Source: Trachythela sp. YZ-2020 (taxonomy: Eukaryota; Cnidaria; Anthozoa; Malacalcyonacea; Clavulariidae). Taken from it: a stretch of DNA of 64,000 nucleotides. The stretch lies in the NCBI GenBank assembly GCA_016169945.1, contig JADLSH010000273.1, positions 806,001 through 870,000 on the forward strand. The letters are read 5' to 3'. Below the pieces are notes generated by a model, which was not told the DNA's origin, ran no database searches, and saw only the letters and a list, made by a program, of their open reading frames with translations. Of this stretch, positions 50,385 to 60,556 are shown in pieces. Position numbers and translations under genes: made by a program. Each line of letters starts with the position of its first letter. Positions within the stretch are counted from its first letter, which is position 1.

Positions 50385-51180
50385 TTATTTCCTAAACTAA
50401 ACTAAACTAAACTAAACTAACTTTATTTAATCTGGCTAGCTTTATCAGTTCTAAACTGTTTTCTCTAGAGCTAGGTCCCCTTCTTTTTGGCGCTTTTTTG
50501 GAGAAATGGGTGAGTATTTTTCTATTTTTCATAAAGTGTGTAGTGATTTTTTTATGCTTTTAATGCTAAACTGTCGCCAAATTTGAACGTTTAATACGGA
50601 ATAAAATTCTTATTTAAGAGTACTTCATTTTGCAAGGATATTGATGGACCGTTTTGCAAAAAAAAACACGTTGACGCGCAAAGTTAAAAATGACGCGCGC
50701 GCTGACCAGAAACAGAAGATTATTCTTTTTGGCCTAAACCGTAATTTTATTTATACTAGATAGCTCTTTTCTCCGTAGATTTCCATTGTCAGTTTGGGCT
50801 AGTCGCCCACACAACAGGACCGGAGAAAGCCTGCGGTGTTTGGTAGAGGTGAAATATATAACTGCACATTGCAGGATCGTATCAGAGGGATCGTATCAAA
50901 TCCCAACCACAAACGACGCAATGGCATAATTAAGCATTACCTAGCAAAGCCAGGATCATAAAATATTGACTGGTATTAAGATTAAGAACAGTTTGGAACT
51001 GATAGAGCTTTCCAGTATAAATAAAGTTAGTTTGGTTTAGGTTTCCTCCTGTGGTAACACAGCTGGATCAATAAGAAATGACCCTTACTGGACCTCTAGG
51101 AAGAACAGTTTAGAACTGATAGAGCTATCCAGTATAAATAAAGTTAGTTTGGTTTAGGTTCCTCCTGTAGTAACACTGGA
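50385..51180. repeat. VNTR-SINE fragments, both orientations, 3' of the IGFBP-like gene
   Basis: A reverse fragment at about 50385-50480 and two forward units at about 50985-51180, ending about 30 bases beyond the stop of the IGFBP-like gene. Between them (50480-50860) I see no gene. Confidence 0.7.
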
Positions 51181-51210
51181 GAATAACTATTACAAAACAA
51201 ATCACCCACC

Positions 51211-52669
51211 TTAGTACACCTTGACACAGATTCCAGGGTTAGGGATGCCTCCTGGAATGGAAGAAGGGAATCGACCATGTTGTGAACCGGGAGGTGGAGG
51301 CTGTGCTGGACCAGGGGGGAGCGAACGACATACCAAACCAACATCACATTTTCCTTCATAATCTCTCCAACCCCCACAACACTCACCTTAAAAGGGGGAG
51401 GGGAAAGGAGGGTTGGCTAAACATATTTTCTCGCAGCTGAAGTTTTCAAGCGCATTAAGTCAAAGCAGGGTAATCGCCCATCCTAAGTAACAACAGGCCC
51501 TTTGTATGAATGCCAAAATAAGTCAAACCAACGAGTGACTGGATGGCATGGAGAACGGTAGGATTTTCAAAACAATCAAAAGACAATGGAACATTTCAAT
51601 CATTCGATCGTGACTGGATGGCACCATATATAGGTGTGTTTCACTAAGTGGGACAGTGCAGCACATGGTGTGGATCAACTCTGAAAGGAAAGACAGTTAT
51701 CAGAGTGACTAAATTGTTCACTATATGTATTCACCTTGTGTTTGGTGGTAAATACATGTAATGGAAACATTTAACATCATTTGCTTGCTCTCATAAATAT
51801 CAATACATTTGAAGTTGAACACCATGTGTAGCACCATATAAAACACTGAACTGAAACCCACCTAAGTGTTATGCGAAGTACCCATACCGGCTCTACCCTT
51901 GACTTTCAGTAGCAGGCTTACAGCCCTGGACAAACGAGGTTGAGAGTTGACGAGAGTCAATGAGAGTTGCAACTCTCGCTCGCGTTTGACCACCAACTCT
52001 CATCAACTCTCATCAATTCTCATCAACTCTCATCAACTCTCGTCACCTCTCATCAACTCTCATCAACTCCCATCAACTCTCATCAACTCTCATCAACTCT
52101 CATCAATTCTCATCAACTCTCATCAACTCTCATCAACTCTCGTCAACTCCCATCAACTCTCATCAACTCTCATCAACTCTCATCAACTCTCGTCAACTCC
52201 CATCAACTCTCATGCACTCTCGTCAACTTTAAGTTGGTTAAAATTGACGAGAGTTTTTGCTCGTTTGCCCGGTACGCGGTGGTAATATCCAGTCAACTCT
52301 CATGCAACTCTTGTTCTCGTTTGACCGGAGCATGAGAATTGATGAAACTCTCATGCAATCTCTCGCTCGCCAACTCTCGTCAAATCTCGTTTGACCAGGG
52401 CTTGACTAAGAGGTAAGAAGCAGAATGCTAACCACATCTGACACCCATGGCTTACCTTCTTGTTTCGCGCATACAGCGCAATCGCAGCCACATACACCGG
52501 TCACCGAACCTCCTGGGCAATTCGCGGTTGAACAGTCGCACGGGCCACGACACACAGGTGGGGGAACACCAGGGCGGTTTGGCCCTTGTGGGGGGATACA
52601 GGAACGCGATAGAACACCACTAAACGATACGACAACCAATAAGAACAAAAGTTGGAGTCTTCCTTTCAT
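51211..52669 (-). CDS. Secreted IGFBP-domain-like cysteine-rich protein, two exons
   Basis: Exons 52456-52669 and 51211-51386, in frame to 129 residues. The signal peptide is MKGRLQLLFLLVVVSFSGVLS. The mature part has 14 cysteines, with a GVCGCDCAVCAKQEGECC core followed by KCDVGLVC and a final GICV. This spacing resembles the N-terminal IGFBP domain (GCGCC-x2-C, then C-x-GL-x-C, then G-x-C), as in small single-IGFBP-domain proteins of invertebrates. In vertebrates that module binds insulin-like factors. Here binding, or alternatively protease inhibition or innate defence, is inference. A Pro-rich N-terminal stretch and a Pro/Gly-rich insert before the last cysteine are unusual. The intron holds a decamer minisatellite. 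Confidence 0.75.
51975..52240. repeat. Decamer minisatellite CATCAACTCT
   Basis: More than 20 copies of a 10-base unit in the only intron of the IGFBP-like gene, with a diverged fringe (GAGAGTTGACGAGAGTCAA) in inverted orientation at 51940-51975 and 52240-52390. The INSHQLSSTL peptide is a repeat translation. Confidence 0.95.
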
Positions 52670-52953
52670 TCTTGAATCAATTTATCTCCAAACTGAACTT
52701 TAGTTTGACTTTAAAACAACTTCTAAGTAGATTTACTTCTACCAGCGACAGATTAAACGACTCTTTTTATAGACAAACTTTACTTGACTCTAATTTATCC
52801 AACTACCAGTCTCCCAGTGTAGGATAAACGTAATTTACAACACAAGTTAAGCGTATATCTTGAATCTGTGTTTAAACTATCGACAAATGCAAGTTAATAA
52901 ATTGCGCTTCAGTATATATACATATAGATTGAAAGGTTGCTGACGTAAGCTGC

Positions 52954-52961
52954 TGACGTCA
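52954..52961. promoter_or_regulatory. CRE palindrome TGACGTCA upstream of the IGFBP-like gene
   Basis: A perfect TGACGTCA, with a nearby TGACGTAA (52941-52948), lies about 285 bases upstream of the start codon. Alternating TATA sequence is at about 52910-52926. Motif evidence only. Confidence 0.4.
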
Positions 52962-52999
52962 GTTGGCAACGGTAAGCATGACAACGGAACTTTCGAACT

Positions 53000-55900
53000 T
53001 AAATGCGGAACAATTTGCGGAACAATTTGAGGGTATAGAAAGGTGGTACTTATTTAATAAAATTGCCAAAATTCTACCGTAAATTTTGTCAGTTCTTTGT
53101 ATGTTTGCATGACGATAAAATTGATTTGTTTTGCAGTTTATCTTTTATTGCAGTGCGAATAATGTAATTCCTATATTATTGATATATTCTATATTCTATA
53201 TTTATTAAGATTATACTATACAATTATTATATAAAAATATAGATTTATATTATTAGTACTGATGAAGCTACAAATCAAATTAAATTCTGTGAGTGTTTCC
53301 TCTGTTTCTTAATCTAGAAAACACTAGTTTAAAATACTTGAAAGGTTTGAAGTATACTAGTAATGTATAATACGCGATATAATAAAAGATTTCGAATGTG
53401 TAATATTACTTCTCAAAAATCTCAAACGAACCGGTATTTAACGAGAAATTCAACGCAAAAGTTTAGTCAATGTATGGACGTTTAACCGTGGTATCAAGAC
53501 CGTTGTCTGGTCTTATACGATGCCGATTGCCTTTGTGTTCTGTTCATTAATTATGAACGAGGTTTGAAAGTGATTTGAAACACTGAAGTGTTTTATAAAT
53601 CGAATAATTATTAGTCGAGTCTTTAACTTTCTTTCTAACCTTTCTCAATGGGAACGTTTTTGAACGAAGAACGTTACAGGGGGAATTTTTTGCAGCAACT
53701 TGCAACGCAAGTTCGGACACATATTTGTCTGACTAAACATGCCCAGAAGGCAATAAAGAAATGGATGAGAATGATAATATCGGTGGAGTGGAACGCGGGC
53801 CATGTTCGCTGTTCTTGTGCGTGTACATTTCTACATACCATGGCTCTGTGAAGAAATCACGTTGTAAATTGCAGCAAAAATTGTATTGGCTAGGGATTGT
53901 TCCCGTCCAATATTTTTAAGTGAACAGGAAATGCCTGCTAATTTTAAGATTTTAAGTGCGGTTTTCTTCCGCGAGGAAGCGCAAGCAAGAACCGCCAAGC
54001 ACTTGGTATATTTGGAGAGAAGACGTGCCAATGACACAAATAATCGATAAATATAACGAACAGCAATTTATAGCGTCGGACACAATATGCCCGTTTATAC
54101 GGAGGTTTTTATACTGTATACTGATTATTATTAAATCAAATAGGATCTGATCATATATTTGGTCTTTGTAACATTTCCGGACTAAACTCGTACCGAATAA
54201 AAGACTCAAAATCTTAAATAGCCCACGACTTGGTCAGTAAAGGCACAATGTCACCTTCTCCAATTTAAACAAATCCCGGGGGTATATATTAATAATTTGA
54301 CCTCTGGTCCTTCCGCGATCCTCTCAACATGATGATGGGGTATTAAATTGCATATTGTGTGTACAGCGAATAAAATAACATCGCTCAGCAGGTGACACAG
54401 TGCCGTTAAACTTTCCCCCCTGAAAATTTCAGACGACTAAATTGTACAATAAAAAACCCATTCCAGAGAGGGTCTTTACCGTAGGCGAAGCGTGGGTGTA
54501 TAAATGTTGTTAATGACTAGATTAAGACTCAAGTATTTCATAATTTTAAGTGTTGGTTTACAAGGCAATATAATTGGTTTGTTTTTTGTGTGGAAAGAAC
54601 CACAGAAAATGAAGGTAAAAGAAAGACATTTTTATAAAACTGTTTATCAAAGATGGACCTTATAATGTTCGAAAACTTCTCAAACTCACTTATGAAATCA
54701 GTCTTGATACCACGTTCAAAAACTCATTAATAATTCATGAAGAAAATTCAAAAGAAATACATCTTTAATGAGTGTCTTTATATGTTGATAAAGACACGCT
54801 CGTTTTTCTCGTCGAAATTTCTCGGCTTTCAAGACAACAATTTTCAAAATTCGTTTTTATATGAGCTAATAATATCGATCGTTTTTTAAGCCATTTAAAA
54901 CACTCGCAGTTCGTGTTTTATTAGAATAGAAAACACTCGGCTTCGCCTCGCGTTTTATATTCTGATAAAACACTCTCGCGCGGTTTGTATATATTACGTA
55001 AAACACGTCCATAAATATAGTCAAATTTCACCTTGAATTTCTCTTAAGATGCTGTTCGTTTGAGAAGGTTTAGCATACAATCGGAGTCAATTATTGTAGT
55101 GCTTTTAAAACACCTGAAAGTATGTTAAAAATATCTCGGCCTGTGCCACCACTGCCACGTTTTCACTACAGTAAATTCCTTCTATGGAGTGGATTACATA
55201 TCAGACATTTTTATAGCAACCAATTATATACAAATACTTTTATCTTTAGGTTACTTATGAAGGGTGATAACATGAAACAAGTTAAAAGGGAAACTCAGCT
55301 GTCAGTTGTACATGCTATTATCTATGCAAAACTGTCTCCAATCTTACTTTTGGCATTTCAAAGGATCTAATTTGCAACCTTATTTGGATATGATATTTCT
55401 TGTCGGAAACAAAGGCATTCAAATGAATTTCCCCCAAAATATATAAACTTAGCTTAATATGTATTTTAATTCTATTTTACATTACAAATTTCCTTTTTTA
55501 TTTTTCTAGAATGTCGCTTAGGTAATGGCTCAGTTTTCCCCAAAGCTATGGCGCAAGAATTTAAATTTCGCATTTTTATTAAACTTGTACTTACTAAATT
55601 CGCGCACTTCAATTTCGCGCGCCCTAAATGCGATATTGTCGCGCATCTTGAAACGGAACAAAATTACGGAATCAAACTTAAATTGTGATTTTCCTTGTTC
55701 AAATGACAATGAATACTTAATTTTTCACCAAAGTCAGTGCTTGTTAAAATTTACAAGCCATCTCCCAAGCGAAAGATTAACAGGATATATTTTCGCTCAG
55801 CGATTTCGCGTATTTATAGTCTGCGCGAATACTATTCGCGCGAATTGACTTTATACTTGATTATCTAGTCCACTGGCACTGCTCTACCGGTTGAGCTCTA

Positions 55901-56200
55901 TTGTATTAGCGTAAAGCAAACTTGAATCTTACACTAAAATTTGGGCGTGTGGATTATAGAATCTCGCTTTTGTATTCCATTGATATGGTAACAAAGTAGC
56001 TAACAATATTTCCATACACATTTTCTCAATCGCTTTTCAAATTATAGGCCATTATATATCGCTCAGTCTGGAAGCATACAATTACATGACATCATTTGCA
56101 AGGGCGATTTCATCAGATTACCATATTAGGAACGATAATGACTTACATATAGGGCCTAATAGGGACAAACGTCGCCCTCTGATTGGATCATTGTCCCTGA
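53000..56200. other. AT-rich interval without a supported gene
   Basis: I see no exon with splice borders and family resemblance. Frames such as 53648-53851 and 55525-55848 lack recognisable features. The latter overlaps a stretch with recurring TTCGCGC/GCGCGAA motifs (55540-55850), likely an old repeat. A tRNA A-box-like piece in reverse (CTCTACCGGTTGAGCT, 55882-55897) may be a SINE remnant. Confidence 0.5.
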
Positions 56201-56204
56201 AGAA

Positions 56205-56290
56205 TGCATTTGATTGGTTGATTGGTTGGATATATGCTAATGACGTTCGAGTGAGGTGACGTCATTCAAAATGTTGAATCATATAAAAAT
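56205..56290 (+). promoter_or_regulatory. CCAAT / CRE / TATA promoter-like block
   Basis: Reverse CCAAT boxes (GATTGGTTGATTGGTTGG, about 56212-56230), a TGACGTCA palindrome at 56257-56264 and TATAAAA at 56282-56288. The spacing predicts transcription starting near 56315 and an untranslated leader of about 60 bases before the ATG at 56374. Confidence 0.6.
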
Positions 56291-56373
56291 TGTCGTGTTT
56301 TTGCTGACTGGTAGTTTTATTGTAAACGTATTTGCAACGTTTGTAAAAGTTGCGTGTGATATTAATCCAATAG

Positions 56374-56799
56374 ATGCCTTTACAAAGACGGAGTAGGCAA
56401 AGTCGAAGAATGACTTATCCAGACAGGAGAAAAGTTAATACGGTTGTTGAAGACCAACCTGTGTCTATGAGAGATTTATACGAACGAATATTTCACTCCG
56501 AAGGCTTGCAAGGGAGACACGACAGAGCAGAGCTGTGCGACGCTAACTCATACCGCCGACGAAGACCTATCACAAAAATATTCCGCAATAGTAAATATAT
56601 ACCAGGCTTAGACGATATAGAAGAGAGCGACGAAACCTTAGCTGAAAATGGAGTTTTTGTTGTTCGAACTTCCACTCCAAGTATGTCCTTACATTCTTTG
56701 CATAAAGAACGTATTCGAAATTCGAGAGGAAAGACTAAGAGATCGCGGTCAAGAAAGATGTCAACTCGAGCGAGTTTGGACGCTGATAAAGAATCATAA
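56374..56799 (+). CDS. Single-exon basic protein of 141 residues, unrecognised
   Basis: An open frame from MPLQRRSRQSRRMTY to stop, downstream of a CCAAT/CRE/TATA block. It is rich in Arg, Lys and Ser at both ends (RRSRQSRR; RGKTKRSRSRKMSTR), with a middle acidic patch (IPGLDDIEESDETL). There is no signal peptide, membrane segment or cysteine pair. The basic ends could act in nuclear localisation or nucleic-acid binding, which is inference. It is the only plus-strand gene candidate. AATAAA at 57246-57251 could end the transcript. It could be a lineage-specific gene, an exon of a longer gene, or a chance frame; the promoter block favours a real gene. Confidence 0.5.
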   Translation: MPLQRRSRQSRRMTYPDRRKVNTVVEDQPVSMRDLYERIFHSEGLQGRHDRAELCDANSYRRRRPITKIFRNSKYIPGLDDIEESDETLAENGVFVVRTSTPSMSLHSLHKERIRNSRGKTKRSRSRKMSTRASLDADKES

Positions 56800-57259
56800 A
56801 ATCTGATGCAATGCGATACTGGATATCTGTAGATATATGTATATGGAAGGGGATTTTGTGGAAAAGTTTAAACCAGGAAGGGAGTAGAATATGGCATCAA
56901 AAATCGATTCTCTCGCCAAAAGAATAGAATAGCAACATTCAGTGTCAAAAAGGGACAATACAATTGAACACAATGTCTACATTTCCAACTGATCTCGGTA
57001 TTACATCGTATTATTTGGTATCTGAATATAATCTACGGAGATTGCAACATTGAACACTGGAATACTAATTAGTTTTAAGAGACGCTTCACCGAACATATA
57101 TACTTTATGTATACAGAAATAGAATTTAAACCAAACAATCCACGTGTACATACGTTTGATAACGTGGACAAAAAAGCAAGATTTAGTTTGCGAATACGAA
57201 TGGATGTTTTGCCAACCGTAAAGAACAAACGAACATTCGAATATTAATAAATTTTAAAC

Positions 57260-58060
57260 CTAAAAAATGGCCGCACTCTTAATGGTATAGAATATGGAAT
57301 TTAAAAGCCCGCGTGGGCTGTAAGCATGTTATTAAATTTGTCTTTGTTTATAAACATTGACATAGAATCGAGTAAACTTTGCTATATTAGGAACGGGAGA
57401 AAAATTTTGGAATTCTTTCAACTTAAAACAGAATATCAATCGCCAGTCAGGAAAAACAAGAATTCAGGGCTCAAAGGTTTGGCCCAAAACGCGGCAAAAA
57501 ATATGAAATTATTTGTATGGAAAAGCTCTAGGCTATTCTCGAATGAATTTTGCTGACTATGAGTACCTGTCACATGAAACATTAACAGGGAAGCGTAAAT
57601 TGGCATAAACAACTTAAATTTGCATTCAGATACATGAACTGTGTCACGATATTGTTCCGTCATGTGATTAAATTGGCGCCAACTCAAAGTGGCTATATTG
57701 ACTCAAACGGAAAGTCGCTAAATATTTTTGTAATATACTATATATTGGTTTGTGCGTAGACGCCGAAATCTTGTAATGTTTTAAAATAGCTAGACTGATT
57801 CGGCTTTTCTACCTTAAAATTTTGGTATGGTTATGCTGTAAAATATCTTGTGTTTGTCGCGGATTTCCAGGAAGCATTTTACAAAAAAAAAGTTACAAAG
57901 TAATATATTTACAATAGAAATAGTATTTATTTTCCAGTTTTGTATAGTGGGTGTGTAAAATTAGAAATAGATATCTGTAAATATTTTGTTAAAAAACCAA
58001 AAAAGAACATTAAAATATAAACCAAATGTTTTGTTGTGTATTATGCGTGATTTCTTCACA
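57260..58060. other. Interval with no feature seen
   Basis: AT-rich sequence with no exon, repeat array or inverted repeat that I can recognise. Confidence 0.4.
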
Positions 58061-58680
58061 CGATCCGATCGATTCTCCTCTTGACGTATGTGATTTCACA
58101 CTACACTTTTTGCCAGGTACGAGCACTGATCTGAAAACAAGGACTGGATAGTGCATCTGCTATGCATAAACGAAGCCAATGGCGGCCATATTGGTGTGAC
58201 CACCACAAATCTACTGTGGTGTTGGGGACATGTTTAAAGAGCTTTTATAAGTTTCTAGTTATTGGTGGGAAAGGACAAATATTGTTTAGATAAGAATTTA
58301 TCATCAGTGGCCTCTCTTTCTTGCTAAATTTGCCGGTGAATAACTATAAATGAGGTCACATCAATATGGCCACCATAAGCCTACTTATGTGGTGTTTAAA
58401 ACGTTCTAAAACTCATTAGAAGAGATGTTGAAAGCTATATTTCTCAAGTTACATAGGAAAATATATTTGCTTCATAGTATAACTAATTTAAATAGCTAAC
58501 AATTTGACTAGTCAAGAATTTGACAGATTTATAAATCTGATCTCATTAAAAATATTCTGGCTTCAAAATTGGCTCATTGAATTCAATAGGATGCTCTATC
58601 CAGTCCTTGTTTTCAGATCAGTGGGTATGAGCCAATAGCCTTACTCTTGTCAGCTAGTCCAGTAAATCACATACGTCTAT
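58058..58680. mobile_element. TTCACACGA-type MITE interrupted by a second element
   Basis: The outer element (58058-58123 and 58624-58680) matches the MITE at 26160-26350, including TTCTCCTCTTGACG and CCAGGTAYGAGCCAAT. Its interior is split by the 500-bp hAT-like element. The far end is truncated after AAATCACATACGTC. Confidence 0.8.
58124..58623. mobile_element. hAT-like MITE, 500 bp, copy 2 (nested)
   Basis: Terminal inverted repeats start CACTGATCTGAAAACAAGGA and are complementary at the right end. The flanks GGTACGAG (58116-58123) and GGTATGAG (58624-58631) are the 8-bp target duplication, with one difference. No coding capacity. It is the inverted relative of 30241-30740. Confidence 0.9.
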
Positions 58681-58689
58681 ATTCTTAAC

Positions 58690-59515
58690 CCTAAATCTAT
58701 ATTCTTGCGTGAAACACGAGGACATCACTTTCTTTCGTGAGTTGCCTTCCGACAGAAGACGGAAATGTAAGGGAAAAGGCCAAACATATTTGCTATTATT
58801 TTTGTCAGAATAAGCTAGTGTAAAAAAATATGACTTTAGAAGTCGAACATTGCGTGGGGTGTAATATTTTAATAGGTTTTAACGTTGAAAGAAGGAAACA
58901 ATTTGTTCCAACCCACACCTTTACATAAATAGAATTCCTACTTAAACACTTGCAATTTGCCAAATTCCTACTTATATATATGGGTGTATTTAACCATAGT
59001 CCCTATAGTACAGTGTCTGGAAACGCAGAAAACTTGAAGGTTTATAGCCATGTGCGTGGGTTAATGTTGAGGGTGTACTGAGAGTGCACGTTTTCTTTGT
59101 TTTACAAATGTTAATATTCAGCTGCAGGGATTTTATTTGCTGCTTGCTTCATTATGCTGAGAGAACAATGTGTTTACTGCGCGTGAAGGTGCACAAACAT
59201 GAACAAAAACATAGAACAAAAGCTTTAGATGCGTTTCCAGACACTGTGTTATATGGGGACTCCGGACTATGTATACTGCATTTTGGATTTGAACCATCAA
59301 TCATTATATATACTGTATGCTATATACTGTATATATCCCAAATTTATCTATACTCTGTGTTTTATTACGACATTCTTTTTAAAAAAAACCCAATTTGGAC
59401 CATTATGGTGATACATCATATAATATTGATTCAGCTGCAAAATATGTTTTTCACTAACTTGAAACGTCGAAGTTCTTATTGTATTTTTCAGGTAGCTTTA
59501 TCCTACCCCACCACC
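58690..59515. other. Interval without a supported gene
   Basis: AT-rich. The 165-codon frame at 59084-59581 is rich in hydrophobic and aromatic residues from AT-rich DNA and has no family resemblance. No splice-bounded exon seen. Confidence 0.4.
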
Positions 59516-59526
59516 GTCGTTTTTCA

Positions 59527-60199
59527 GGATCAATTGAAGTTAACGACCCCCCTACGCCAATGGGGTCGTATACTTCAATAACAAATATTCGGATTGAAGT
59601 ATACGACCCCCCTTGTATTATAGCCTTAAATTTACGGATTTTTGTGTTTGTGTCTGTTTCAAAGGAATTTTTATGACTTCCCTTCTATTGTCTATGTCTC
59701 AGTTCATTGATTTTTTGACCAGGAAACAAATTCAAAGACTTTTAACACGACCAATAATATGCGCTTGAGGTGTTTGGTCTCCGTGTTTTGGTAGCAAACT
59801 GAATCTTGTAAATATCTATACTCGACCGGGATCACTAGTGTATTCTGACGAGTGGGCTGCATACAATTGCGTCGGCAATATCCCTGGCTTAGAGCACCGA
59901 ACGGTCAACCACTCGCTATTTTTCGTTGATCCAGTGACGGGTGTGCATACTCAGAATATCGAGTCGTACTGGAATAGAAGCAAGGTGAAATTAAAGACAA
60001 TGAGAGGCGTAAGACGCGACATGTTGCCCGCGTATCTTGACAAATTTATGTGGCGAGAATGAGCCGGCGAAAACAAGTTCGATGCCATCTTGATAAAACG
60101 CTATATTTTTTTTTTGGGGGGGGGTCGTATACTTCAATGGCAATTGAAGTATACGACTCCCTTGGGGCGGGGGGGGGGGTCGTTAACTTCAATTGATCC
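59527..60199 (+). mobile_element. Merlin-like (IS1016/ISXO2) DNA transposon remnant, 673 bp
   Basis: The terminal inverted repeats are GGATCAATTGAAGTTAACGA at the left and TCGTTAACTTCAATTGATCC at the right. A second inner pair is based on GGGTCGTATACTTCAAT. GTTTTTCA flanks both sides exactly (59519-59526, 60200-60207), an 8-bp target duplication as expected for Merlin elements. The interior holds only the C-terminal part of the transposase. Runs of C or G beside the right repeats look like slippage growth. Confidence 0.93.
59838..60062 (+). pseudogene. Truncated ISXO2-type transposase
   Basis: About 75 residues of the DDE domain. VYSDEWAAYN carries the middle catalytic Asp, HTQNIESYWNR the final Glu region, and LPAYLDKFMWRE the end motif of ISXO2-like proteins. 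The N-terminal zinc-binding part and the first catalytic Asp are absent, so it cannot be an active enzyme. Confidence 0.88.
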
Positions 60200-60556
60200 G
60201 TTTTTCATGACTGCCTGTTTCATAGCACGCAGTTAGACTGACCATAAAATATATTTTGAAAACAAATTCAATTCCAGCATATTAAACGACATATATTTTT
60301 TGCAAAAACAGTATGTTCATGACAATACTCCATAAGAACCATAAAATTCATAAAACCGGATTCGCACGGTCAATTCACGCAGATAGATAAAATATATAAA
60401 AGTACATGCAAATGTTAACAGCGTTAAAATTATAATCGTCGATTCAAACCTTGATTCCAAGCACACAGGACTCCCTTCATATCCTTTCATATCAATATTT
60501 ATCACTCCGTATACCTCTGTATCCATCAGAATCCACGAACGTCACCCTCTACTATC

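Noticed and set aside
51947..52335. Two overlapping plus-strand frames with INSHQLSS repeats, possibly a repetitive secreted protein
   Set aside because: Pure decamer minisatellite in the intron of a well-supported minus-strand gene. A 10-base unit gives a 10-residue repeat in every frame.
53831..54209. Overlapping short frames on both strands near 54 kb
   Set aside because: No splice-bounded continuation, no motif and no promoter-like block.
59084..59581. 165-codon frame, the longest plus-strand frame in the window apart from known genes
   Set aside because: AT-driven composition (Phe, Ile, Tyr, Cys), no signal or family resemblance, and it runs into the end of the Merlin element.
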